A DNA stretch of 64,000 bases from Alentia gelatinosa (lineage: Eukaryota > Annelida > Polychaeta > Phyllodocida > Polynoidae), in the NCBI GenBank assembly GCA_950022655.1, contig OX465587.1, forward strand, positions 35,707,153 through 35,771,152. Reading direction: 5' to 3'. Positions 33,461-45,100 of this stretch are shown in pieces. The notes below the pieces were generated by a model that made no database searches, had not been told where the DNA came from, and saw only the letters and a program-made list of their open reading frames with translations. Positions within the stretch are counted from its first letter, which is position 1. Every line of letters starts with the position of its first letter. A program made the position numbers and the translations under genes.

Positions 33461-34092
33461 ATGATATATTCTACTCGGTTTCCCTTGCATATTAGTCACT
33501 TCCTGGGTTCTATCACACCATCCTTCCTGTTTATTGAGCGTGGAAACACGCTCAGATACGCTGATTATAGTTTAGAGAGAGGTTATTGAGACTTCGAATG
33601 TGCTGCAAAAACTATTCACTATCTGTGTGCCAGAGCTGCGATATTTGTAGGGCGTAGGGTACCAGGGTCTTAGTGTACTAGAGGAATAAGAAAAATACAG
33701 GACTCTATAGTTACATAAGGATAAAATGTAATGAGACATCCGGTATTAAGAGTGGTATTTGTACGCACAAAGACAACAATCCATCTATCATCTTGTATCA
33801 TTATTCATGTTTTTGCATTGTAAACCTTATTGCATGGAAGAACGACCTGTACTTTTCGAATGGCAATAAAAACTATATAAAAAAAGGAGTAGCCAACTGA
33901 CCAAGAGAAATCACTACAGATCGAAATAACTCACCTGATTGACGCCCTTAAGCTTGATATATATGAATTCTACAGAGGCAGTTATCGTTGTGGATAGTTG
34001 GCTTGCTACTGAGTGGGTTAAATAAGATGACCGACAGACTGGACAAATACAAAACCTTATAACGGTTATTTATCTAAAAGTCCAAGGTCATT

Positions 34093-34133
34093 CGTCATTG
34101 GTGATTTGTTTTGTTTGTTTGGGTAGTTTAACA
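34093..34133 (-). mobile_element. Tail of SINE interrupted by the provirus
   Basis: TTTGTTTGTTTGGGTAGTTTAACA matches the tail side of the SINE at 54045 (TTTCTTGTTTGGATAATTCAA). The SINE body resumes at 48913 beyond the provirus. The last five bases, TAACA, are the left copy of the target-site duplication. Confidence 0.6.
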
Positions 34134-35828
34134 TGTTAGATGGGGCCGCTGTAAGCTCGTCCACACCTCCTGCGTGCTGAGTTGCTTCCCCCACTGAAAC
34201 CGCTATGGTCACACAGTGGGGTGAGGCTCCGTAACAAAACAACTCTAGTGACAACGTGTGGCTGAAGCTGAGGAGAAGATGGATCTGCCTTATGCCGGCA
34301 GTCGCTTTATTATATATTGGAATACATTTAGACGTCACCACGGGTGAGTACGTCACACCTTCACATACCATTCCTTTTACAGATTATACCAGGCGTGGCA
34401 GCTGGTTACAAATATGGTTACAGTCACTTTATTGGTCACAAATAGTCACGTGCAAAGACAAGACGCTCTCCCTAATATAGAAACGTCGCTTCCGTCACAC
34501 ATGCAAAGACAAGACGCTCCCCCAAATATGGAGACGTCATTTCCGTCAGGGGGCCTCCATCCCATAATATGAAGGGAACCACAAAGATGTTTGCGCGTCC
34601 CTCCGGGAGGATCCTGACATGTCCTGCCACGTGCAACGTCTTGAGGTAAAATCTCCACATACACATAAGGATATATAGTAGCTTGGAAAATATATTAGCT
34701 TGGAATAGATAACAATTGTTAGGGAGGACAATATTTGTGAGGGAAAATAATAGCTTTAGTATTTCTCCCTTCTCATGCACCACAGGTATTCATCCCTAAT
34801 TATTTACTACCACTGAAATCTTATTTCTCACATAAGAAGGATTACGGTTTTCCTTTATCATATAGAAGCATGCACACATGTTCCCCTTGAGAGCGTGAGA
34901 AAGCCGGACATGCGAGCAGGGGTTCTCACAAACAAGCTGTCATGAGCTCGTCATGAGCAACGACTTGTTGAGACTAGAGGCGGATACAACACGGATGTGC
35001 ACATAAACACAGCCACGCGGAGACAGGAACTTTCCCACCGGCGACTTTCGCCTCTCTCTTCCATATAATATATATTTTCCCTGTCTGACCATGTTTAAGT
35101 CGTATCTATAAAGGGGAAACATATATAGGCAGAGAATAAATAATAGGAAATATATATGTATATATATTAATACTTTTGGCCACATGCCCAGGAGAAATAA
35201 TAAAAGAATAAGAAAAATAAAAGACTGGTTAAAGTGACCAGTTTCACTGGGTATTTCCTAGAAAGAAAAGAAATTCTCCTGTAAGGGTGCCGCTGTATCT
35301 TAATGTAACATACTATCTATAGCTAGACTTCAGTGATTTGCTTAATATTAGTTTTCCCAAGTTTTTCTGTGATATTGGCTATTTATGGCCGCACGCGACA
35401 TTGGCATCGTCGTACGCGACATTGGCATCGTCGTACGCCATTGGTACCGTCATCCACGACATTGGCATCGTCATACGCCAATGGCACCGTCATACGCGAC
35501 ATTGGCATCGTTATACGCCATTGGCACCGTCATACGCGACATTGGCATCGTCGTACGCGACATGGCATCGTCGTACGCGACATGGCATCGTCGTACGCGA
35601 CATTGGCATCGTCGTACGCGACATTGGCATCGTCGTACGCGACATGGCATCGTCGTACGCGACATTGGCATCGTCGTACGCGACATGGCATCGTCGTACG
35701 CGACATGGCATCATCGTACGCGACATGGCATCGTCGTACGCGACATTGGCATCGTCGTACGCGACATTGGCATCGTCGTACGCGACATGGCATCGTCGTA
35801 CGCGACATTGGCAGGGCCGTACGTGACA
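34134..35828 (-). repeat. 3' LTR, 1695 bp
   Basis: Co-linear with the other LTR at an offset of exactly 13,330 bases until the U3-start array. Substitutions seen at 34464, 34834, 35425 and 35556. The U3-start array here (35389-35828) is 246 bp longer than in the 5' LTR. It is preceded on the minus strand by the polypurine tract. Confidence 0.92.
35389..35828. repeat. U3 tandem array of CGACATTGGCATCGTCGTACG
   Basis: About twenty units of 20-21 bp, with TTGG or TGG variants, rich in CpG and in the palindrome CGTACG. Absence of stops makes open frames in all registers; none is a gene. It sits at the start of U3, the usual place of enhancer repeats in LTRs. The partner array at 48719-48912 has about half the units. 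Confidence 0.85.
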
Positions 35829-35832
35829 TCTG

Positions 35833-35844
35833 CCCCCCCACCTT
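35833..35844 (-). promoter_or_regulatory. Polypurine tract
   Basis: On the minus strand AAGGTGGGGGGGCAGA directly precedes the 3' LTR start TGTCACG. A purine run at this site primes plus-strand DNA synthesis in LTR elements. Confidence 0.7.
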
Positions 35845-36944
35845 AAAATAATCCGCAATCTTCCCCAGGTTGCTGATGATTTAAGACAAAAGAAGATAAT
35901 TTCGGGACTTCAGTCACGGCTGCCATGTGCAGTGAGGAACACTCCCTAATTATGGCTACTTGGTGCAGCAAGGAACACTCCCTGTGCCCTGACTGGGAGT
36001 AAGAATGGGCATAATACCTCCGGATGGAGGTAGGCATCAGGAAGTAGGGCCGGACCTCTTGACAGCAGTAGCTAGCCAAGTGATTTGGTCGACCATTCTA
36101 TTGCCCCCGAAGAAGATATTGAAGGACAACTTCTTGGAATCTATTTTCCTTCCCCCGAACATGATTAGTTCGGCAACCCACTGAGGTCAGGGTTTCAGCC
36201 CCCAAAGGAAATATCGAAGGACTACTTCATGGAAGGATAAGGAAATTCCTTTTTTTTTTTTTTCAAACTTACGATTTGTCTAAGAAGAACTTAAATTGTC
36301 TAGAAAGGAAGGAACTTAACAAATTGTCTAAGAAGGAGGAAGGCACAACCGGTCGCGCCGCAAGTTCTTATGCTACTCACATTATATTTTCACGAGCATT
36401 TTGCCGAGGGTTATATCATACACACGCACTCGATCTCCTCTTCCTACAAATTATTTAGGAAGGAAGACTGGACAAGAAGGAAAATTGGAGAAATTGTTTG
36501 GGAAGAACTTAAAACTAAATTATTTGGGAAAAACTTAAAACTAAATTGGGATTTGGGAAAAACTTAAAACTAAATTGGTTGGGAAGAACTTAAAACTAGA
36601 TTGTTTGGGAAAAACTTAAAACTAGGAGGAATAGGTCCTAGCGACCTTAAGGAACGTGCTATTGCTGGACGGCAAGTATCCATTCGCACCAATCACTTGC
36701 CCACCCAAGTGAGGTCCAAAGACGGGATCTATCAATACAAGGTAGAGTTTCAGACCTCCTTTCGACAGCCTTTCAATTCGAAAGAGACTAGTCCGGGGGT
36801 TTTAGAGGGCAAACGCTGAAAGCATACCACAGCGTCTTGCAGACCTCTCGCTAACTCTCCAATATACCTGATGACCAGAGTCACCTTTAAACAGGGTAAT
36901 ATGCTTAGTTCATACGGCTCTATCTGTTCCTTGAAAACGACTAT
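35845..36944 (-). other. Provirus 3' untranslated region
   Basis: No coding capacity seen on the minus strand. 36470-36625 contains a short-period repeat (GGGAAAAACTTAAAACTAAATT, about 28-31 bp, five units). A T run lies at 36250-36263. Confidence 0.55.
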
Positions 36945-37802
36945 TTAACCCCAATTCTCTGTGTGATCGGAGGGGATGGGTGGTAATCTTATTACCGCAT
37001 GGGAAGGAATCCCCAAAAGGTCACGGCACCTGTATTGCCTCATGGCCATTCCCCAATTCACCAGGTCCGTCTGAACCCTTCCGTTACCCTGCAGTACCGT
37101 CCCACAAAACGTGCACGTTTCCCATCGTCGCACCATCTGGTTGAGAATCATCCAGAAACACTTTTGGTGCACGAGAGCGCCGCAGCAGGTCATTCGCGCC
37201 GCCATTCTGACATCCCACCTATTCCTACATTCAATATAGGTAAGAGTCTGCAAACATATACAACACAGTCCGGTTTTATGTTGTCGAAGGAAAGCTTTTC
37301 TCCTAGCACCGTGCCGTATCACTCTTCTAATTCCCGCCTTAGAGAATTCCCCACGCCTCTCATCATAGATTCTCGGGAAAAGGTCTTGCCGGTTAGTGCC
37401 TGTCCAGTTAGTCAGGGCTTCCATAACTAGCTCCCCTCGACCTGCTATTCTTGGGGGATAATAGTTTAATACCTCACCCAAGAAATGGTGTGCCTTCTCA
37501 GGCTCTAGAGTAAATGCGATTTCGACTATTAAGTGGTAGAGCTCATCGCACCCAAAGAAATTACAAAACTCCACGTATGCGTTACCGGAGCTTTGTGCGC
37601 GCGCCAAAGCATATATATTATTATGATTAGTGAAAGCTTTAAATACCTGGATATATTCAGTATCTGAAAATATAGGTGGCAGAGTTATGGTCGTTACGCC
37701 CATCTCACCATCATACTTCCACAAAGCACGAAAATACCTGCTATACCGACTTAGTTTCTCATATTCCAGCTCGTGGAAAATAAACTCAGCGGAGACAGCC
37801 AT
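36945..37802 (-). CDS. Provirus accessory protein: BTB-like N-terminus, RING-like zinc C-terminus
   Basis: 285 residues from ATG at 37802 in a strong context (AAAATGG). Residues 1-115 resemble a BTB/POZ fold: FIFHELEYEKLSRYSRYFRA, ITLPPIF, a helix near FKAFTNHNNIYAL and NFFGCDELYHLI. Residues 180-233 form a treble-clef/RING-like set: C180-x2-C183, C206-C207, H212-x2-C215, C230-x2-C233 (CCICLQTL, TCCGALVHQKC, CTFCG). Some RINGs use other spacings, and the fourth ligand pair is not certain. BTB plus RING suggests an adaptor for cullin or E3 ubiquitin ligase activity, but that is inference. It lies on the same strand as env, downstream and before the 3' LTR, where accessory genes sit. I do not recognise a named homologue. 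An alternative is a captured host gene. Confidence 0.65.
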   Translation of the reverse strand: MAVSAEFIFHELEYEKLSRYSRYFRALWKYDGEMGVTTITLPPIFSDTEYIQVFKAFTNHNNIYALARAQSSGNAYVEFCNFFGCDELYHLIVEIAFTLEPEKAHHFLGEVLNYYPPRIAGRGELVMEALTNWTGTNRQDLFPRIYDERRGEFSKAGIRRVIRHGARRKAFLRQHKTGLCCICLQTLTYIECRNRWDVRMAARMTCCGALVHQKCFWMILNQMVRRWETCTFCGTVLQGNGRVQTDLVNWGMAMRQYRCRDLLGIPSHAVIRLPPIPSDHTENWG

Positions 37803-38769
37803 TTTGAATCACCCTTCACTGAACGTTACTCTTTCTCACTCACACCTGTCCCGTCCTGTGCTTATGGATAGTGGCCTCAGAGGCACGAAGTCAAGTAGTT
37901 TCCGCAACGTCCCCACCTCAGGAGCTTTGACTCAGTTAACAAACGCTCCGTAAGGAGAAGGCATCGTTGGGTACCACTGTTCTTACGTCGCTGATGGTGG
38001 CCTTAGGCACACGAAACACACGTCCCCACCTTAGGAGCTTTGACTCGGTTAACAAACACTCCATAAGGAATCGTTGGGTGCCGTTTTTCTATGTTACCTA
38101 TGTTCTCCAATTTTCCTTCTACTCTACTTGTTTCAGCGACAGGAACGCGAACTGTTCACCACAACATATTAAAACAACCTTTCGTCTTTTGACGACACAC
38201 CACATCACCTTATAGACCATTACATTCAGTATTGTTCATAGGATCATTGATCTTTAGATTAGACTGAACACCAGAGCTGTGAGATAGCACCACTAGAATC
38301 GTCTACCTATTAGACGTTCTGTAACCATTGTTTTCAGGTCCATGAAAAAGTTGTCATTGTTCCTTTTCTCCTAGAGCACTCCTCAAAGTCCTGGAAGGAG
38401 TTCTCATTGAGATTTGATTGTGCTGTGCTTTTCCTAACAATGAATGTCACCTGCATTCGAAGAGGTCCAAACATTTCCTTCAGTCAGATAGCATAATTCT
38501 GCTTAAGAAAGAACATGGCGGATCGCATGACGGGAGGCCGCACAGCCTGACAGACCATATGAGACGCCACCATAGTCCGTTGCAAAAAGGATTTCACGGT
38601 TCTAGTTTTGGAGGTCGTCACCCAGTGGTCATGGGCAGGTCCAGCTCCAAGACTCAGACATCAAGATCATTGTGTTAGAATAAGCGCCCAGTGGCATCAT
38701 GCTAGAATAAGGTTACATTACATCGACCTCTTATGTTGGCAGCAAAAATATGGTAATCCTACTCTCATT

Positions 38770-39195
38770 TCAAAATAAAAAGGGACATCACTCGTGGGCC
38801 TTTCCATTTTGTTAAACGAGAGCAAGGGCAAATTACTCGTGGCCTTTTTGTTTTGTTAAACGAGAGTAAGGGTAAATCACTCGTGACCTTTTTATTTTGT
38901 TAAACGAGAGTAAGGGTAAATCACTCGTGGCCTTTTTATTTTGTTAAACGAGAGTAAGGGTAAATCACTCGTGGCCTTTTTATTTTGTTAAACGAGAGTA
39001 AGGGTAAATCACTCGTGGCCTTTTTATTTTGTTAAACGAGAGTAAGGGTAAATCACTCGTGGCCTTTTTGTTTTGTTAAACGAGAGTAAGGGTAAATCAC
39101 TCGTGGCCTTTTTGTTTTGTTAAACGAGAGTAAGGGTAAATCACTCGTGGCCTTTTTATTTTGTTAAACGAGAGTAAGGGTAAATCACTCGTGAA
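38770..39195. repeat. 44-bp tandem array in the provirus
   Basis: The unit CGTGGCCTTTTTATTTTGTT plus AAACGAGAGTAAGGGTAAATCACT repeats about nine times. CGAGAG recurs at 38861 and 38905, giving the 44-bp period. The first copies are most diverged. ACTCGT and ACGAGAGT in each unit can pair. Confidence 0.9.
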
Positions 39196-39390
39196 ATTGG
39201 AAGGAGGGTAAGGCTATCCCTCAAGAAATTGGAAGGAGGGTAAGGCTATCCCTCAAGAAATTGGAAGGAGGGTAAGGCTATCCCTCAAGAAATTGGAAGG
39301 AGGGTAAGGCTATCCCTCAAGAAATTGGAAGGAGGGTAAGGCTATCCCTCAAGAAATTGGAAGGAGGGTTCTCTGCGTTACCATCAGGCA
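39192..39390. repeat. 33-bp tandem array in the provirus
   Basis: GAAATTGGAAGGAGGGTAAG plus GCTATCCCTCAA repeats six times with a 33-bp step (39192, 39225 and on), directly joined to the 44-bp array. A lone half-unit recurs at 39489-39510. Confidence 0.9.
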
Positions 39391-39890
39391 AAACATTCTC
39401 CACTCCATTCTCTTTCTTCGTCGGAACCGTTAAACATTAGATCGAGTGCCTCTGATCTAGAAGATGAGGGCAAGTTTAAGCCAAAAAACTATCCCTCAAG
39501 AAATTGGAATTGTTTCAATTACTGATTTTCACGCATCAAATGAGCTCAAAGCAACTACTTTCAAGGTCATTTACAACACTTAGCAGTAACACCGGTTGTA
39601 ACCACTTTCCGGCGTAAAAGAGGGGAATGGTCACAGGAGGTAATCGTCATACAAGATGGGCGTGGTCGATGTGACCTGGGAGGAAAACCAGTTAAAAGAC
39701 GCAGAATAGCCGATTAAAAATAAAACAAAAAGAACATAAGTAAAAACAAAAACAAAGAAAAGAAACAGTACCACTCTCATCCTGTCAACCCTGTGACAGT
39801 TGTACCACCAGTTGTATCAGAGTTTTGTTCTTATTGTGTGGACTGAAGAGAAGATTGTCTTTATTGTGTCGTCCGTGTTCTTCACACATC

Positions 39891-40133
39891 CCGTCCGAGC
39901 ATGGTTCCGTCAGACACCCTCGTTATCACACACTCCGTCCGAGCATGGTTCCGTCAGACGCCCTCGTTATCACACACTCCGTCCGAGCATGGTTCCGTCA
40001 GACGCCCTCGTTCTCACACACCCCGTCCGAGCTCGTCTCTGTCAGACGCCCTCGTTCTCACACACCCCGTCCGAGCATGGTTCCGTCAGACGCCCTCGTT
40101 CTCACACACCCCGTCCGAGCATGGTTCCGTCAG
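39891..40133. repeat. Second 44-bp tandem array in the provirus
   Basis: CCGTCCGAGCATGGTTCCGT plus CAGACGCCCTCGTTCTCACACAC, with starts at 39891, 39935 and 39979 (period 44), about six units. The sequence is unrelated to the first 44-bp array although the period is equal. Plus-strand open frames across it are artefacts. Confidence 0.9.
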
Positions 40134-40319
40134 ACGCAGCGTGGTTCAACACCTCATCCACCAGGTGCAGCATGGTTCAGCACCTCAAAGTAGAACACCA
40201 AGGGTGTGAGAAACAGTTATTTCGGTCTTTGCACAGGTCATCAGGACAACAGTCAGGAAGGATCGCTGAAACAGGTGTTAGTTTTTGAGCTTTTTGATCA
40301 TGCCCTCATTCCCCCTTTT

Positions 40320-42138
40320 TTATCTCGGTGGGCTAGGACTGCGGGAACGACTAATTACGTCATCCTCATCTCCCTCGTCTGGCACGTCCACCTGAATCAT
40401 AGCCTCACAGGTTCGAGCACTATACCCCACATTAGGAAGAACCTTTTTCCTCTTACTCCTCTCTATACCATAGCATTTCTTATTCTTACAGCATAGTGAA
40501 AACCCTTGCTTCCCAATCTTTTCTCGAATCTTATAACCTGTTTTTGTAAGATACAAAAATACTACAAATCCCACTACTATTGCTAGGGCTACTATAAACC
40601 AAAACCACCAGGCTCTACTTGATACGCTAGCTTGTATAGTTTTTATTCTTGATACAATTCTACTACGAGGAGGGACTTCAAGGGCATTAAAGGAGGGAAA
40701 ATTTAACTCAGATATGCCGCTAGTCTGCCAAACTTTATGCGTTCTTATTGGGTACCGGGAAAAATTCAACCAAGACAAATCTACGGGCTGTGGTGGTGGG
40801 ATGGTTATGTTGTGGAAAAACCGAGTAAGGGGCAAGCCTCTAAGATTCCAGAAATCGGTGTCAAGTCCACATCGCTGGTCTACTTGGATAACATAACTTC
40901 CGGCAGTTAATTTTCCAGTAACTGGACTTTTATGAGGACATGCATAGTGGTAAGTTGTGTCTTCTGTTTCTACAATGAATCTATTTAGGGGAGTTGAGAC
41001 TATTCTAGATGGTGGCGGTCGCCCAGTGTAAAGTGTCACCGGACACTTGGCTTGTTGTTCCGCGTCTCCATTTATTAACCCATGCAAACACGGTTGTTGC
41101 CGTCTATCATACTTCACCCCTGATTTACACGCTCGCGGGTCTGGACCATAACATTCATACGGGAAATACAGATCCTCAGTTGTCAAATCTAGAACAAACG
41201 GTTGTGGCTGGCGGATTTTTATACATTTCTTCCCTTCACATACTGCCATGGTGTTTATAGTGTATAAACGCTGCTCATGGGACCCGAATAAAGGTGCTTG
41301 CAGGACACAAATGGCCTGGGAGTCGACAACTATTATCTTCTCCACCCGGACATAGGCATAGTAAGCTAGGGTATTAACTTGTAGGCCGTTATCTTTTGAA
41401 GAGAGTATTTTCTCCATTAATGGCACAGGCACTACTTGATCAGAAACAACTCGTGCTTCACAGGCGACCCGTACGCTAGAGGCCTCAGCCACCGCTGCTT
41501 CGTAACTAGTTAGATGTTCATCTATTAAATCCATCACCACCGTGAATCCCAGTACTACCCCATTATACTCAACAATAGGTTCCATATGACTCAGGCGTAT
41601 TATGTTTCCTTCTTGCGCGTTTTGCCTCTGTATTATTGAGTTTACAGTATGGGTCAACTTCTCTTCCTGCACTCCCAACAGGTTTACCTTGGCAACTAGT
41701 CCTATTTGTGTGTCTACCACACCCTCAATTTCTTCCGCCAATGCCAAATCTGCTGCCTGCAGGGCTTCAATATCGGCTTCAGTGGCTGTTCCAAATAAAA
41801 ATGAAGAAATTTTGCCAACTATATTCAAAAGTCCCCTTTTTCGTCGACTGACATGCCTTATCCGCGTCCGAATGACAGCAAGTCTTCTCAACAAATTTTC
41901 GGTGAAAGCCAGTGCATCTGTGTTAGGGTGGTTAAAATTATATCGCATTTGTTTTTCTCTTATGCGATTCTCTATACTGTCACACATCTGCAGCCATTTC
42001 ACATCCAGTGAATGGTCGGCCGTTAGGTATACGTAAACTTGGGCATAAGAGCGTATCTCTCTCACCTCCTCTTCGTGAGATATAATGGCCCCAGTTTCTA
42101 TCTTGCTTATCTCCTGTCCGCTGGATAGCGCCAGGCAC
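40320..42138 (-). CDS. env: Envelope fusion glycoprotein (env), baculovirus F-like, from a spliced mRNA
   Basis: The open frame runs from a likely splice acceptor (TTGTTTCAG, exon from 42138) to 40320. There is no good ATG at its start; a frame start at 42065 would be GTG. The first residues after the acceptor end in a small, hydrophobic LALSSG segment like the end of a signal peptide, so the upstream exon probably supplies the start. A furin-type RRKR site lies about 75 residues after the GTG codon and is followed by a glycine-rich fusion-peptide-like segment, as in insect errantivirus and baculovirus F proteins. A single C-terminal membrane span (WFWFIVALAIVVGFVVFLY) and an acidic cytoplasmic tail follow. 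No internal stops. Mediates membrane fusion in related elements; function here untested. Confidence 0.8.
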
Positions 42139-42150
42139 CTGAAACAAGAT
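42139..42150 (-). promoter_or_regulatory. Putative env 3' splice site
   Basis: Minus strand reads ATCTTGTTTCAG then GTGCCTGG, a pyrimidine-rich tract followed by CAG. It lies 19 nt beyond the pol stop. The donor is not identified; errantiviruses use one near the start of gag. Confidence 0.5.
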
Positions 42151-42156
42151 GAGGAC

Positions 42157-45100
42157 TCAGTTAGTACAGAGTCTCACCGTTTCCAGCCAGGAATTCCAAT
42201 TAATTTCAAAAGAATTAGGACACCCCCTGCTCTTACTTGAGGAAGTGTTAACAGCAGCTGCTGCCGGCGTAAGGATTGTGGACAGATGGGGGTTTGGGAT
42301 TAAGGGAATCGGGGTAGCTTCGGCGGGTGGAAGCCTTGATTCCTTACTCGTTGGGGCAGGCACTGGATCTACCTCCTCATACGACTTGGCTTCAGGAATG
42401 ACCCGAGCATTCCTTTGGTTAACTCTAACGACGCGTCCCGTTTCGAGTTCCTCTACGCGGAGACCTCCGTCATGATTGGAGATCACCCGGTAGCCGGGCT
42501 GCCACTTAGGCTGCCCCTTCCGGGGAAAGAGAGCGCGCACCGTGACAAAGGCCCCAACGGGTAAGCGTTTAGCCCGACCCGGCTCTTTTGTCTTATAGGC
42601 GGCTCTCGTTTCCAGGCGGAATTCACGCAATAGGCTCTGGGCTAGCCGTATTGCCTGTAACCTTTCACCTTCGTCAGGGTTTCCTGTAGTGGTTCGGGGC
42701 AGGCGCGCTTTCCTACCATACACTGATTGGTACGGGCTGATGCCGGCGGGACCAGCCGTAATTCTATACGCATATAGCGCCTCGGACAGGTACCTTGTCC
42801 ATTTTCGCGGGTCTCCCCCTGTTAGTTTCAATAGCAACTTCTGGATGGTTCCATTGAATCGCTCTACCATCCCATTGGACTGGGGATGATACGGCGAGGT
42901 CTTACGGTGTTGAACACCATTATTTCTCAGCCATTCCTCAAAATGGGACTCTGTGAATTCCCCACCATTATCAGTCACTACGGCTGTGGGGAGCCCATAT
43001 CTGGCCACTATCTCCCGTGAGAAGGCTTCCCACACAGTAGCAGATTTCTTTGATGCTATTGGTATTGCTTCTACCCAGCCAGTTAGATGATCTATACACG
43101 TTAACAGGTACTGTCGACCTCTTTGATCTCTAGGGAAGGGTCCCACCAAGTCCATTCCCCAGGTGTGGAACGAACACGGGGGCGTAGGCATCTGTCCCCT
43201 TGGGGCAGCAGCATTCGCCGGTGTGAGGGTGTTACATAACACACAGCTACCTATGTACTCCCTAATGGTTCTCCGCATTCCGGGCCAAAGGTAATTTTCT
43301 TGTACCCTCTTTAGGGTCTTTTCTGGGGCCGAATGCCCCACTTCCCCATGACAACGATCTACTACTTTCTTCCTATACTGCTGGGGTAACATCAACCGAG
43401 GATAGGTACCTCCGTTTTTAAATGGTTCTGCTATGCTATACAGGATTCCCTGATATACCACATAACGGGTTTCGTCTGTCCCCTGCTCAGCCTCAATGAA
43501 CCCATCTTTGAACTGTTCTTTCTGGAGCTTCTTCAAAGCCAGAGGATCAATGCTGTCAGTGTTCCAGACGTCTGGGGTTTCTGACGCCCAGGTCTCCTCC
43601 CCGCCTTGGTCACTATCTGGGGCTACACTTGCTATCCTAGACAGCATATCTGCTCGGACATTTAACTTTCCCTTGTGATACAAAATCGGGGCGGCATACT
43701 CGGATATCTGGATCGACCACCTTTGGAGCTTGGTATTCCTGATTTCTGATTGGAAAAGACACCTTAAGGGCTTGTGGTCCGTATGGATTTCAAAGGAGGC
43801 ACCCCCTCCCAGGTACGGGTGTAACTTCTTAAGGGCATACACAATAGCATAGGCTTCCTTTTCTATGATAGGCCATAATCGTTGACGATCGGACAGTTTG
43901 TGCGAGACATAATGTATGACCCGTTCTACCCCTTTATCATCTTTTTGGACAAGGATAGCACCAATGCATCGATCAGATGCATCGGTGTATAAGATGTAGG
44001 GCTTGTTAACATCGGGGTGCGCTAAGACAGGTGCTTTGGTCAAAGCAGCCTTCAGCTGGTCGAAGGATTTTTGATGTTCTTCACCCCAGATAAACTCGTT
44101 CTTTGGTTTCGTCAACTCCGTCAGTGGCACCGCAAGGGTCGCGAATCCTGGAATGCACTGACGATAGTATCCTGCCATACCAAGGAAACTTCTTACTGCC
44201 GATCTATCTTTTGGCGGTTCCATATCCCTTATGGCCTCAGTTTTCGACTCATGGGGGCGGATGCCCTCAGCATCGACCACATACCCTAGCAATTCTATTT
44301 GGGTCTTGTAGAAGCTACACTTTGATGGTTTTACCTGCAGACCTGCCTCTCTCAATCTGTCAAGGACCTTCCCCAGATGTTCTACATGCTCTTTCTCGTT
44401 CTTGCTATAGATAACAATATCATCTATGAACACCATGCAGCAGCGCCCGATGAGCCCTGTCAACACTTTGGTCATGGCTCGTTGGAACTGAGCCGGGGCA
44501 TTCTTTAAACCAAAGGCCATTCTGGTGAACTCAAAAAGTCCGAGATGACAGGTAAAGGCCGTCTTTTCGATAGAGGCGGGGTCCATAGGCATCTGCCAGT
44601 ACCCGGACTTAAGGTCTAGGGTGGAGAAAACCTTGGCCCCCTCTAGTGTGTCAAAGATATCTTGAATATAAGGCAGCGGATAAGCATCACCTTTTGTCAT
44701 TGCATTGATTTTACGGTAATCTACACAAAACCGAGTACCACCGTCCTTTTTCGGGACCAGGGTAATGGGAGACGCCCAGGGGGACGTGCTCGGCCTTACT
44801 ACCCCATCAGCTAGCATTTCTTGTACGCATTGTTCTACCTTTCCTCTTTTGTCCAATGGCATTCTATAGGGGTTCTGATGAATAGGGCCGCTGTCACCTG
44901 TGTCAATCACTGCTGGCGGCAGTGATCGAGCAACTCGGACTAGCGTCTCCTTTTCACTAAACACATCCCGATACCTCGTTAAGACGTCATTAACGAGGGA
45001 ACTACTCGACATTGGGACTTGGGATACAGACATTACAGGACCACAATACTGTGATGGATTAGTTACAAGCGGATATACTTTCTCTCCTAACCTCATTATA

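Larger units (their letters stand above)
37803..40319 (-). other. Provirus region between env and the accessory gene
   Basis: No long minus-strand frame. 37870-37973 and 37996-38083 are a diverged duplication (CGTCCCCACCTYAGGAGCTTTGACT). Three tandem arrays follow (38770-39195, 39192-39390, 39891-40133). A weak acceptor-like CGTTCAG/TG lies about 20 nt upstream of the accessory ATG. Confidence 0.55.

Noticed and set aside
35333..35858. Long frames on both strands over the LTR array
   Set aside because: The CGACATTGGCATCGTCGTACG array lacks stops in most frames. It is LTR sequence.
38770..39390. CRISPR-like array
   Set aside because: Units are contiguous with no variable spacers. Eukaryotic minisatellites in a provirus.
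39800..40288. Plus-strand frames over the second 44-bp array
   Set aside because: Opposite strand to the provirus genes and purely repeat-driven.
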